Source of the DNA: Deltaproteobacteria bacterium
GTDB lineage: Bacteria; Myxococcota_A; UBA9160; UBA4427
Direction: 5' to 3'
DNA: 64,000 nucleotides
Assembly (NCBI GenBank): GCA_002719955.1
Contig: PBFW01000007.1
Coordinates: 65,724 to 129,723, forward strand
Positions 52,713-61,580 of the stretch are shown here, piece by piece; position 1 is the first letter of the stretch, and each line of letters opens with the position of its first letter. Under the pieces are notes generated by a model. It searched no databases and was not told where the DNA came from. It saw nothing but the letters and a program-made list of their open reading frames with translations. Both the position numbers and the translations under genes were made by a program.

Positions 52713-53510
52713 ATGGGCCGACTCGACGGCAAGAACGCGATCATCACCGGGGCCGCCCAGGGCACGGGCGAAGTCATCGCTCGGGTCTTCGCCGAGGAGG
52801 GGGCCCGGGTCGCACTCGGCGATCTCCAGGACGATCGCGGCAAGGAGATCGCTGCCGAAATCGGGGAGACCGCCCGTTTCGTCCACCTCGACGTCCGGCG
52901 CGAAGAAGATTGGTCGAAGATCGCCGCCGAAACGACCGAGGCCTTTGGCGGCATCGACATCCTCGTGAATAACGCGGCGGTGCTCCTCCTGGCCCCCCTC
53001 GACGAGATCGGCCGCGAGGATTTCCTGCGCGTCATCGAAGTAAATCAGCTCGGCCCCTTCCTGGGGATCCAGACGGTATTCCCGAGCATGAAGGAACGAG
53101 GCGGGGGCTCGATCGTGAACATCGCCTCGACCGACGGACTCAAGGGGATGAACGGCGTCGCCGCCTACGCCTCGAGCAAGTGGGGCGTGCGCGGTCTGAC
53201 GAAGTCCGCGGCGATCGAGCTCGGACGTTATTCGATCCGCGTGAACGCGGTCTGCCCCGAAGCGGGCAACCCGAATATGAGCGCGCCCTTCCTCCCGGGG
53301 AACCCCGACCTGACGAACGTGCCGCACAAGATGATGCAGAAGATCCTGAAGGCCCCCGAACCGCCCGTTCCGGGCAGCCGACTGCGAGACGTCGCGAATA
53401 TGGCGCTTTTTCTCGCCTCGGATGAGAGTCAATCGTGCACGGCCGCGGATTTCGTCGTCGACGCGGGACTCACAGCGGGCTCGTTTCAAGACGGGGTTCC
53501 GAGCGCATAG
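52713..53510 (+). CDS. SDR oxidoreductase
   Basis: A 265-residue classical SDR. TGAAQGTG (12-19) has Thr where Ile is usual, VNNAA takes the NNAG place, and IAST with YASSK form the active site. After the triad it reads CPEAGNPNM rather than CPGxxxTxM, an uncommon change at the substrate lid. Start ATG 52713 has GGGAGA upstream; the frame is open back to 52644 without a better site. Immediately after its stop (0 bp) lies the remnant of an HD-GYP gene. It is divergent from a P450 gene. Confidence 0.9.
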   Translation: MGRLDGKNAIITGAAQGTGEVIARVFAEEGARVALGDLQDDRGKEIAAEIGETARFVHLDVRREEDWSKIAAETTEAFGGIDILVNNAAVLLLAPLDEIGREDFLRVIEVNQLGPFLGIQTVFPSMKERGGGSIVNIASTDGLKGMNGVAAYASSKWGVRGLTKSAAIELGRYSIRVNAVCPEAGNPNMSAPFLPGNPDLTNVPHKMMQKILKAPEPPVPGSRLRDVANMALFLASDESQSCTAADFVVDAGLTAGSFQDGVPSA

Positions 53511-53798
53511 GCGCCGCTCTGCATCGAGCTCTGCAGGGCGGCACCGATCGTGCTCCATCACCACGAGCGCCTCGACGGCGGCGGTTCCCCGGACGGCCTC
53601 ACGGAAGCCGAACTCTGCCTGAGCACACGGATCCTCGCGGTCTGGGACGCCTGGGACGCGATGCGCATCGACGATTTCCAGCGTCCCGCGATTCCACGCG
53701 ACGAAGCGCTCGCGGAGTTCATGGCCAACGTCGGAACCCAATTCGACGCCGACGTCGTTGCGACCTTCGAGGCCTTCGCACGAGAAGGCCTGATCTAG
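53511..53798 (+). pseudogene. C-terminal remnant of an HD-GYP phosphodiesterase
   Basis: A single open frame starting right after the SDR stop reads PIVLHHHERLDGGGSPDGL, then STRILAVWDAWDAMRIDDFQRPAIPRDEAL and GTQFDADVVATFEAF. This is the last third of an HD-GYP c-di-GMP phosphodiesterase domain. The HD metal pair and all earlier helices are missing and the GYP signature has become GSP, so it cannot be an active enzyme. The GTG at 53550 has no ribosome site. It is best read as a deletion scar. A further 75 bp to the next gene show nothing else. Confidence 0.85.
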
Positions 53799-53873
53799 CC
53801 TGGCGGCCGCACGCAGCCGTGGACGGACAAGGAGCCCTGGTCAGCGCTATCGTGGGGGCCCCAAGAGGTCGCC

Positions 53874-54737
53874 ATGCATACCACGAAGCTCGATGCGCCC
53901 CTCGGCGCCTATCTCCACCTGGAAACAGATTCGCTCCTCGATGAACGCGACCGGGAGAAACTCCGCCGCCTCTACGCGGAGCACGGGCTCCTCATCGTAC
54001 GCGATGGCGAGCTCTCCGATGAACGGCAGATCGATCTGCTCTCGTGCCTCGGCCGCATCGAACCCGATGAGTGCGCCCAGCCGATGCGCATGGAAGTCAC
54101 CAACCAACACGACCAGACGTCCGCGCCCGCTGGCAAGATCGCGTTCCACTACGACTATGCCTATGATCCCGCGCCGGTCCCGGGAATCTCGTTATATGGG
54201 TCGCTGATCGAAGACGGAGCGACACCGACCCGCTTTACGAGTTCCTCGACGGTCCTGTCGCGATTGCCCGCCTCCTTGGTCGAGCGATTGCGTGACATGC
54301 GGGCCGCACACGCGTGCTTCCTCTACCGCCTCGATCATCCCGAACAACGCGCCCAGGAACCCGAAGAGCTGCTCTCGCGAGGGGATCTGGGCTGGGGCCC
54401 CGACCATTATTGGACCCATCATCCCGCCATCTTCGAAAACGAATATGGCGTGGAGACGCTTTTCCTCTGCCTGCTGTACACGGATCGCCTGCTCGGGGTG
54501 CCGAGAACGGTGAGCGACGGAATCCTCGAGGAGGTCTACGGCCATCTCTACGATCCCGAGCACGTCTACGAACACGCGTGGCAGCCCGACGACCTCGTGG
54601 TCTTCGACAACATCACGGTTCAACACGAACGGCCCGAGCCAAACGAAGTGGCACGTACGTTGCGACGCTATCACCTGTCCGAGACAGACCTGACCGCGGA
54701 TTACCTGCGCGTCGGCCGCGAACAAGGCCTCCTCTAG
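53874..54737 (+). CDS. TauD/TfdA-like dioxygenase
   Basis: A 287-residue Fe(II)/2-oxoglutarate dioxygenase of the TauD group. The facial triad is H92-Y-D94 (IAFHYDYAYDP) with H251 in VQHERPEPN, and the Arg in RTLRRYHL as probable co-substrate ligand. The Tyr in the HxD motif is less common than in taurine dioxygenase. AAGAGG precedes the ATG. It converges on an epimerase gene. Compared with the 16028 and 59041 copies it has a long, acidic middle region (EPEELLSRGDLGWGPDHYW). Confidence 0.88.
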   Translation: MHTTKLDAPLGAYLHLETDSLLDERDREKLRRLYAEHGLLIVRDGELSDERQIDLLSCLGRIEPDECAQPMRMEVTNQHDQTSAPAGKIAFHYDYAYDPAPVPGISLYGSLIEDGATPTRFTSSSTVLSRLPASLVERLRDMRAAHACFLYRLDHPEQRAQEPEELLSRGDLGWGPDHYWTHHPAIFENEYGVETLFLCLLYTDRLLGVPRTVSDGILEEVYGHLYDPEHVYEHAWQPDDLVVFDNITVQHERPEPNEVARTLRRYHLSETDLTADYLRVGREQGLL

Positions 54738-54770
54738 AGGCCATGGCGGCCACCAAGCAGGCGGTCTTCC

Positions 54771-55706
54771 CTATTCTCCAAGCACGTCTCGGGCAGTGAT
54801 CGCCTCCGAATGACGCGCCGCGAGCGACGACCGAACGCCCTCTTTCCACGGCACCCGGCAGGGCCCTGCGAGTTCCTTGCGAAGCGTATTGTCGAGGACC
54901 TTCATGCCCCACGACGCTTCCGGACCCACCTCCACTTTCATCTTCAGGCCCGTGAGCCCTTCGATGTGGGCGATGATCTCCTCGACCGAGGCGATTTCAT
55001 CACCACCCAGGTTCACGACCGGCACCGGCAGGGCCGCCTTCAGGATCAAAGCTTCGGCCTGCTCCGCGATGTCGTCTTCATGAATCAAGGAGCAATAGCT
55101 ATCCCCCGATTCCGCACGCGTATAACTCATCCCGTTCTTCATGAATTCATAGATGATCATCGGAACACCTCCGTGGCCGCGGGTCCCATAGGCCACATCG
55201 AGGCGCGTGATGATCGTCGGAAGGCCTAGCTCTCGCGCCTGAAAACGAACGACGGCCTCGGAAGCAAGCTTGCTCATTGCATAATGCGGCGAGTAGCCCG
55301 CATACCCCCCGAGCTCATTATCCTCCCGGATCGGATCGGAAGAACTCGGCGTCACTCGGTAGACAGAGGACGAAGACATGTGCAGGAACGCTTTTGCATC
55401 CTTGTAGCGACGCATCAGGAAGCCGGATCCCTCGGCGTTCTGGACCAAACCGATCTCCGTCGTCGCGGGATCCACATTGCAGCCGCAATGAAAGACGTAG
55501 TCGACATCGGGAAGACTGGAGAGATCATCGTCTCCCATCGAGAAAGTCGCCGTACCGATCCCGATTTCCTCGAGTTCCCTCTTCGCCTGGGGATCCGAAA
55601 AGCGGGCCGCCGCAAAAACCTCGTTCCGGGTGTTGAGCTTCTCGGCGAGTGGGCGGGCGACCTGGCCGGTCGCACCGGTCACGAGAATACGCTGTCCCTC
55701 GAGCAT
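54771..55706 (-). CDS. NAD-dependent epimerase/dehydratase (extended SDR)
   Basis: A 311-residue extended SDR. The N-terminal GATGQVA (11-17) binds NAD, S112-S114 region (MSSSSVYRV), Y142 and K146 (HYAMSKLASE) form the active site, and RLDVAYGTRGHGG is the post-triad motif. The substrate-binding C-terminal half contains VNLGGDEIASVEEIIAHIEGL. Such enzymes epimerise or dehydrate nucleotide sugars, or reduce small aldehydes and ketones; no nucleotide-sugar genes are near, so the latter is plausible. It diverges from a CoA-transferase gene across 134 bp. Confidence 0.9.
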   Translation of the reverse strand: MLEGQRILVTGATGQVARPLAEKLNTRNEVFAAARFSDPQAKRELEEIGIGTATFSMGDDDLSSLPDVDYVFHCGCNVDPATTEIGLVQNAEGSGFLMRRYKDAKAFLHMSSSSVYRVTPSSSDPIREDNELGGYAGYSPHYAMSKLASEAVVRFQARELGLPTIITRLDVAYGTRGHGGVPMIIYEFMKNGMSYTRAESGDSYCSLIHEDDIAEQAEALILKAALPVPVVNLGGDEIASVEEIIAHIEGLTGLKMKVEVGPEASWGMKVLDNTLRKELAGPCRVPWKEGVRSSLAARHSEAITARDVLGE

Positions 55707-55840
55707 GATTGCGGCTTCCTTTCGATGACTCGCTCTCGATCGGATGATCTCGAGGCGGTAGAGTCTGCTGGTTGATTAAGGTACAGGGCGTCGCCGGGTC
55801 GCGCTGGCGCGGGCGGATCGCGCATGCAATCGTCGCGGTG

Positions 55841-57022
55841 ATGGCCCCGGAAATCGATCCACTCCCGCTCTCGGATCTCCTCGTCCTCGATCTCACGATC
55901 GCGCGAGCCGGCCCCACCGCCGTTCGTCAGCTCGCGGATTGGGGAGCGAATGTCATCCACATCGAAAGGCGCCAGACCGACGAGTTGGGCGCCCTGCGCC
56001 ACTCGCCGGACTCCCTGAACCTCAACCGAAACAAACGAAGCCTCACCCTCGATCTGAAACGCCAGGAGGGCCGCGCCCTCCTCCACCGGATGGTCGAGCG
56101 AGCGGATATCCTGGTCGAGAACATGCGACCTCCGGTCAAATCCAAGCTCGGTTTCGATTGGGACACGCTCTCCGCGATCAACCCACGTCTGGTGATGGGT
56201 TCGATCTCGGGCTTCGGGCAGGATGGCCCCTACGCCGAGCGAGGCGGAGTCGATCAGATCGCGCAGGGGCTTGGCGGGATGATGAGCGTGACGGGGATTC
56301 CCGGACAGGGACCCGTCCGGGCCGGGGTCGCGATCTCCGATGTGACCGCGGGACTCCAGCTCGCCGTCGGCCTGCTGGTCGCGATCCACGAACGCGCCCG
56401 CACGGGGCGCGGACGCCACGTCCACACGTCGCTGCTGGAATCGATGATCGGAATGCTCGATTTCCAGGCGGCGCGCTGGACGGTCGCGAGAGAGATACCG
56501 CCACAAGCCGGCAACCACCATCCGACCATGGGGCCGATGGGAATGTATGAAACCGCGGACGGGCATATCAATCTCGCAGCGCCCTGGGGCCGGATCTGGA
56601 CGGCGCTATGCGAGATCCTCGAGCGTCCAGATCTCGCGAAGGACGCACGTTTCTCGGGGCCGCTCGAGCGAGCGAAAAATCGTGATGCCCTGAACGAGGA
56701 GATCACGCGAGCGCTGCAGGCGCGTAGCACCTCGGATTGGGTCGAGGCCATGAACGCAGTCGGGATCCCCTCCGGCCCGGTCAACAATGTCGAACAGACC
56801 TTCGCGGATCCGCAGGTAGAACATCTCGGAATTGCGACGCCCGTCACTCATCCGATCCTCGGCGAGATCGAGATTCTCCGGAATGCCACGCATCTCGAGG
56901 GTGTATCCAGCGATATTCGTCGACCCGCCCCGGAGCCCGGTGAACACAGTGACGAAATCCTGCGGGAATTCGGACTCGCGGGTGCGGAGATCGATTCTCT
57001 CCGCGAGAACGGAATCATCTGA
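55841..57022 (+). CDS. Class III CoA-transferase (CaiB/BaiF)
   Basis: A 393-residue family III CoA-transferase. D138 in GGVDQIAQGLGG is the catalytic Asp; the N-terminal LLVLDLTIARAGPTAVRQLADWGANVIHIE and SLTLDLKRQEGR are standard. GSISGFGQDGPYAERGG leads into the active Asp. The ATG at 55841 follows no clear ribosome site, with a GTG just before it as an alternative. It stands in a run with no companion CoA lyase, converging on the DUF3604 gene. It differs strongly from the 47809 paralogue and probably acts on another acid. Confidence 0.9.
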   Translation: MAPEIDPLPLSDLLVLDLTIARAGPTAVRQLADWGANVIHIERRQTDELGALRHSPDSLNLNRNKRSLTLDLKRQEGRALLHRMVERADILVENMRPPVKSKLGFDWDTLSAINPRLVMGSISGFGQDGPYAERGGVDQIAQGLGGMMSVTGIPGQGPVRAGVAISDVTAGLQLAVGLLVAIHERARTGRGRHVHTSLLESMIGMLDFQAARWTVAREIPPQAGNHHPTMGPMGMYETADGHINLAAPWGRIWTALCEILERPDLAKDARFSGPLERAKNRDALNEEITRALQARSTSDWVEAMNAVGIPSGPVNNVEQTFADPQVEHLGIATPVTHPILGEIEILRNATHLEGVSSDIRRPAPEPGEHSDEILREFGLAGAEIDSLRENGII

Positions 57023-57047
57023 TGCACTCAGGGATTTCCACAGCCCG

Positions 57048-58967
57048 CTAGGGGGTGTACCAGATCGGCGAACTGTAGGCGCGGTCCCGGGTCGTCATCG
57101 GGACCTCGGTCGACATCTGGACCTCGAAGAAGCTCGCATCGTAGGCGGTCCAGCGAGGCTTCGGAATCTCGATCGCACGCAGATAGTAGAAGGCACGCTC
57201 CGACGGATCGAAATCGGGATCCCGCCAGACAGCAGCGAGCGTCGTCGCACCGATCGAGTTGCGATAGGTCGCGTTCTCTACATCGACCGTCGAGCCGACC
57301 TTCTTGCTCGTCCGGCCGTCGCGTCGGATCTTGCGCCCATCCGAAACCGCGACATCGAAGATCCGCTCGACCAGACCGCCGTCCCTCGTTCGCCAGCCCT
57401 TCACGATCTGTACGCGATCGAGGTTCGCACCGTCCGGATCCTTGAGGACGGAAACCAGAAAAGTCGGTGCAGAATCCTCGGCTGCCGGAGCGGGCGGCAG
57501 ATCTCCGCCCATCGGAACCCCGCGTGAATATCCCGCCAGGGCGAGATCGGGACGCGTCTCGTCCCCGGCTTCGAAAGACCAGCCGCCGAAGAAACGGACG
57601 ACCATTCGTGGGCCCGTCGTCGCATAGGTCTCGCGCCGGGCCATCGCGTCGAAAAGCGCTTCCCGCGTATTCTCTTTGGCCCAGATCGCCGCATAGCCGG
57701 ACGCGGCCATCTTCCACTCGAGATACTCGACCTCGTTTCCCGAACCCTCCGGCCAGAAGGGATCCGACCAACGCGTCGCGCTCGCCTCACCCTCACTGAA
57801 TTTGCCCCAGAAATTATCCTCTTCGGCGGCCGCGAAACCCGTGTGCGAGTCACTGCTTCCGATCAGCCCGAATTTGTAGGGATTGGCGCCGGTGCGCGCC
57901 TCGAGATCGAGCCCGCGTTCGAGGGCAGAACGTACGTATCCGCCCAGGAGCTCTTCGGGCGGAGTGGTCCGTCCGCCGATATTCACATCCCAGGTCTCGT
58001 AGTCGGCGAACTCGTCGTTGGGCGAGAGCAGGGGATGGGTCTCGCTATCGCCCTTGTACTGTGTCGCCTCGACGAGCGGTTCCCAGCGGCTACGCGCTTC
58101 GGCGTAAGCCCGATCGATCGGACGACCATCGCGCGTCTCGACCGAGAACATCTGCCCTGCGCTCAGATTCGAGTTGTGGGGAATGGCGAGGACCCGGCCG
58201 CCGGTGAGATCCTCGTAGCGATTCATGTGTCGCCAGAGATCTTCGGGATCGAAACTATCGAGGGCACTGAAGGGCAAGAGCTGCCCCGTCTTCTCCGGGC
58301 CATCTCGAAACACCACATTGCGGTGGAGATTCTCACCGTTTGCGCTCGAAGTCCACTCGTACCCGATGAAGGCGGTGAACAACCCGGGCTGGTTGTAGCG
58401 TTCGGCGTTCTCGATCACGTCCTGCCAGACCGCACGTTCCAGCGGCTCGTTCGCGATGACGTCGACCCCTTTCAGGAACGAAGCGGCGAATTCCAGGAAG
58501 ACCGCCAACATCTCACCCTTCTGCCGCAACTGATACCAACGTTCCCCGACCTCCGTCGACCGCGCGAGGGCATCGTTCGCGTCGAGCCGGGGCAGCACAC
58601 CCAGATAGGCGGCGTGATCCGAGACCAGAAGAAAATCGAGCGGGCGCTTCAGTCGCAGCCTCTGCCCGTTATGCGCCATCAACGTCTCACCACGAGCAAA
58701 GCGAAAGGCCTCGTCGGGCCCGACCCGAAGATTGCCCATATTCCCCGCATCGACGGACCAGCTGGAATGAACATGGGTATCGCCCCAATAGACACTGCGC
58801 GGGAAGGTCTCGCTGGCATAGGGAGAATAGGATTTCGAGGCCCCCGTGCTCGCCTCACGAGCGGAGGCATCCGAGCCTTCCGAAGCAGAAGCCGGAACGA
58901 TCAGGCCAGATCCCGTCACGAAGAGCACGATCTTCAAAACCAGAACGACGATATTTCCTTGGACCAA
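57048..58967 (-). CDS. Exported DUF3604 protein
   Basis: A 639-residue predicted exported protein of the DUF3604 family. The PHP-like opening VYWGDTHVHSSWSVDAGN contains a metal-type HxH, LLVSDHAAYLG and FIGYEWTSS follow, and GSSDSHTGFAAAEEDNFWGK is the conserved late block. The start is TTG at 58967 with AAGGAGGAAC, giving a hydrophobic signal segment ending ASASEG. Its biochemical role is unknown; the HxH and DSH motifs suggest a metallo-hydrolase. Only 73 bp separate it from the divergent TauD-type gene, so the promoters must overlap. Confidence 0.88.
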   Translation of the reverse strand: MVQGNIVVLVLKIVLFVTGSGLIVPASASEGSDASAREASTGASKSYSPYASETFPRSVYWGDTHVHSSWSVDAGNMGNLRVGPDEAFRFARGETLMAHNGQRLRLKRPLDFLLVSDHAAYLGVLPRLDANDALARSTEVGERWYQLRQKGEMLAVFLEFAASFLKGVDVIANEPLERAVWQDVIENAERYNQPGLFTAFIGYEWTSSANGENLHRNVVFRDGPEKTGQLLPFSALDSFDPEDLWRHMNRYEDLTGGRVLAIPHNSNLSAGQMFSVETRDGRPIDRAYAEARSRWEPLVEATQYKGDSETHPLLSPNDEFADYETWDVNIGGRTTPPEELLGGYVRSALERGLDLEARTGANPYKFGLIGSSDSHTGFAAAEEDNFWGKFSEGEASATRWSDPFWPEGSGNEVEYLEWKMAASGYAAIWAKENTREALFDAMARRETYATTGPRMVVRFFGGWSFEAGDETRPDLALAGYSRGVPMGGDLPPAPAAEDSAPTFLVSVLKDPDGANLDRVQIVKGWRTRDGGLVERIFDVAVSDGRKIRRDGRTSKKVGSTVDVENATYRNSIGATTLAAVWRDPDFDPSERAFYYLRAIEIPKPRWTAYDASFFEVQMSTEVPMTTRDRAYSSPIWYTP

Positions 58968-59040
58968 GCGTTCCTCCTTGCGAAAGCGGCGTCGTGAAAC
59001 CGGAATACGCGGCGTCCGAATACTAGTGTAGGCTTGTGCG

Positions 59041-59898
59041 ATGGCTGAACGCCCTGAAATTCGCCCCCTTTCGAGCGGCGTCGGCGCCGAAATCGTAGAC
59101 TTCGATTTCGCGCGAAACCCGCACGAGGGGGTGGGGGAAATCGCGGATTGGCACGCGGCCCTCGATACCCACCAGCTCCTGCTTTTTCGTAACGCGAGCC
59201 TCGATGCCGAGACACAGGTCGCCTTTCTCGAGACCCTCGGTCCAGCACTCATCGAGAACGAGAAGGGGCGGGCCTACCAATTCGTCTCGAATACCCACGC
59301 GGATGGCATTCTCGGCGACGAGCGTTTCGCCTACCACTCAGACCACGCTTTCATGGACGATCCGATCGAGGTGATCTCCCTCTTTGGACTCGAGATACCC
59401 GAAAGCGGAACCCAGACCCGCTTCGTCAATGGCGTCCGCGCCGCCGCTGCCCTCCCCGATGAATTGCGGGAGCGCATCAGCGAGCTGCGCGCTCGCCATA
59501 TCATCGACCCAGGAGCGGAGAGCTCAGGCGTTGCCGTTCGATCGCCACGGCGATCAGACGATCTTCCCCATGCCTATCATCCGATTCTCTGGAGGCATCC
59601 GCGCACGGGCGAAGCGATCCTCTACGTCGCCGAACAGCAGACCGATCACGTCGAGTCCCTCGATGACGATGAGGGCCGCGCGCTCATCGAGGCGCTCTTC
59701 GAACACCTCTATCAGCCGCGTTTCAGCTATGCCCACGAATGGCGAGCGGGCGACCTCATCATCTTCGACAATCTCGCTCTGCAACACGACCGCGGCGCGA
59801 TCCTGCCGGGAACGAGCCGCACGCTGCGCCGCGTCACCGTCGGCGGAACGCCGGTCTACCAGTATTTCCGTGCCCACTCGAAATGGGGATTGGACTAG
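59041..59898 (+). CDS. TauD/TfdA-like dioxygenase
   Basis: A 285-residue Fe(II)/2-oxoglutarate dioxygenase. H99-S-D101 (AYHSDHAF) and H249 (ALQHDRGAI) are the iron ligands, with the Arg in TSRTLRRVTVGG anchoring 2-oxoglutarate. The N-terminus GVGAEIVDFDFARNP is the short TfdA type. No strong ribosome site precedes the ATG at 59041. The gene converges on an aldehyde dehydrogenase gene and diverges from the DUF3604 gene. The substrate is unknown; cleavage of a side chain to give an aldehyde would link it to the nearby dehydrogenases. Confidence 0.9.
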   Translation: MAERPEIRPLSSGVGAEIVDFDFARNPHEGVGEIADWHAALDTHQLLLFRNASLDAETQVAFLETLGPALIENEKGRAYQFVSNTHADGILGDERFAYHSDHAFMDDPIEVISLFGLEIPESGTQTRFVNGVRAAAALPDELRERISELRARHIIDPGAESSGVAVRSPRRSDDLPHAYHPILWRHPRTGEAILYVAEQQTDHVESLDDDEGRALIEALFEHLYQPRFSYAHEWRAGDLIIFDNLALQHDRGAILPGTSRTLRRVTVGGTPVYQYFRAHSKWGLD

Positions 59899-59927
59899 GG
59901 CCCTCCCCGACCCGAGGCGTGCTCACC

Positions 59928-61424
59928 TCACGCCAGATCGACCCACGCCGTCTTCGTCTGCTGGTATCCACGCAGGCTCTCGAGCCCCGAGTCGCGGCCA
60001 TAGCCCGACTCCTTGAAGCCGCCGAAGGGTGCAGCCCAATGCAGGCGGCGATAGGTATTGATCCACACAGCGCCCGCCTGAATATCACGAATGAAGCGAT
60101 GAGCGCGTTTCAAATCGCGCGTCCAGACGCCACAGGCCAACCCGTAATTCGTGTCGTTCGCGATCGCCAGCGCCTCGTCATCGTCTTCGAAGGGGATCGC
60201 ACAGGTCACGGGACCAAAGATCTCCTCTCGGCACACGCGCATATCGTTCGTCGCCCCCCGAAAGAGCGTGGGCGAAACGAAATAGCCCTCCGCGAGTTCA
60301 GCGGCGTCCTCGCGGCCCTCGAAGTTCTCGGGACCGAAGCGACCGCCAAAGACGACCTCCGCACCCTCCTTCTGCCCCAACTCGATATAGGATTTCACCT
60401 TCTCGTATTGGCGATCGAAGGCAATGGGGCCCATGCTGGTTGAATGATCGAGGGCGTTCCCGAGCCGCACCGATTCGGCGACATGGGCCGTGATCTTTTC
60501 GATCAGCTCGTCGTAGATCGAAGTGTGAATCAGCAGCCGCGAGCCGGCTACACAGGTCTGTCCGGCTCCGCCCGTGAAGATGGCGTTCGTGCTCGCGCCC
60601 GCCACCGCGATCTCCATATCCGCATCGGCGAAGAAGATATTCGGCGACTTGCCACCCAACTCGAAGGAGAGCTGCTTGAGCGTCGGTGCGGCGCGCTCAC
60701 TGATCACGCGCGCGGTATCGGTCGACCCGGTCATGGCGATCTTGCGCACTTCCGGGTGCCGAACGAGCGCATCCCCCACGACCTCACCCAGGCCGGAAAC
60801 GACATTGACCACACCGGGTGGAAAACCCGCGGCGTCGAAGCATTCCGCAATCGTGAGGATCGAGGCGGCGGCCTGCTCGGCCGGCTTGAGGACGACACAA
60901 TTGCCGGCCGCCAGGGCGGCGCCGACCTTCGCACCGAGAATCGCCAGCGGAGAGTTCCAAGGGACGATGATCCCGACCACACCCAGGGGCTCGTGGCGGA
61001 CGAAATTATGTGAGAGGGGGCTGATTTCGACCGTCGAACCATGGATCTTGTCCGCCTGGCCGCCCCAATAGTTCATCATCTCCGCAACCGACGGGAGATC
61101 GCCGGGGATCGCTTCGCGGATCGGCTTACCATTGTCGCGACATTCGATGGTGGCGAGTTCTTCGGCGTGCTTCATGATCTCGACAGCGACCGCCCGCAGG
61201 AGGGCCGCCCGCTGCATCGCAGCCATCTCGCGCCAGCTTCCGGCGAATGCCGACTTGGCCGCGGCCACCGCCGCATCGACATCCTGCGCGTCCCCGTTCG
61301 GGATCTCGATCCAGGCCTTCCCGACGGAGGGGTCGATACTCTCGAGATATTCACCGTTCACAGGCGCGCGCCTCGCGCCACCGATCCAGTTGTCGATCCG
61401 TTTGCCTTGTAGGAGGGGGGACAT
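59928..61424 (-). CDS. Aldehyde dehydrogenase
   Basis: An NAD(P)-dependent aldehyde dehydrogenase of 498 residues. N156 (VPWNSPL), E255 (SFELGGKSPN) and C291 (GGAGQTCVAGSR) are the catalytic residues; VVLKPAEQAAAS and TGSTDTARVI line the cofactor cleft. The ending PFGGFKESGYGRDSGLESL and YQQTKTAWVDL is the common hydroxymuconic/betaine aldehyde-like type. ATG 61424 lies 156 bp from a divergent zinc alcohol dehydrogenase, which would make an alcohol-to-acid pair. The aldehyde could also come from the dioxygenase next door. Confidence 0.95.
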   Translation of the reverse strand: MSPLLQGKRIDNWIGGARRAPVNGEYLESIDPSVGKAWIEIPNGDAQDVDAAVAAAKSAFAGSWREMAAMQRAALLRAVAVEIMKHAEELATIECRDNGKPIREAIPGDLPSVAEMMNYWGGQADKIHGSTVEISPLSHNFVRHEPLGVVGIIVPWNSPLAILGAKVGAALAAGNCVVLKPAEQAAASILTIAECFDAAGFPPGVVNVVSGLGEVVGDALVRHPEVRKIAMTGSTDTARVISERAAPTLKQLSFELGGKSPNIFFADADMEIAVAGASTNAIFTGGAGQTCVAGSRLLIHTSIYDELIEKITAHVAESVRLGNALDHSTSMGPIAFDRQYEKVKSYIELGQKEGAEVVFGGRFGPENFEGREDAAELAEGYFVSPTLFRGATNDMRVCREEIFGPVTCAIPFEDDDEALAIANDTNYGLACGVWTRDLKRAHRFIRDIQAGAVWINTYRRLHWAAPFGGFKESGYGRDSGLESLRGYQQTKTAWVDLA

Positions 61425-61580
61425 CTTATCGCCTCATTCAGAGAGTGTGGGGTTCGATCCGGCGTGGTCCTGGATGCTAATGCGCGAGAACACACAGGTC
61501 GAGCCGAGCGACTCGAATACTCCGCCGGCTTGCCCCCGATCCAGACACGAACCTAGACTCTGGGAAACGAGGAGATCCCC

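Noticed and set aside
53550..53798. HD-GYP-like ORF as a functional small gene
   Set aside because: It lacks the HD metal residues, the GYP signature is altered, and there is no ribosome site, so it is listed as a remnant.
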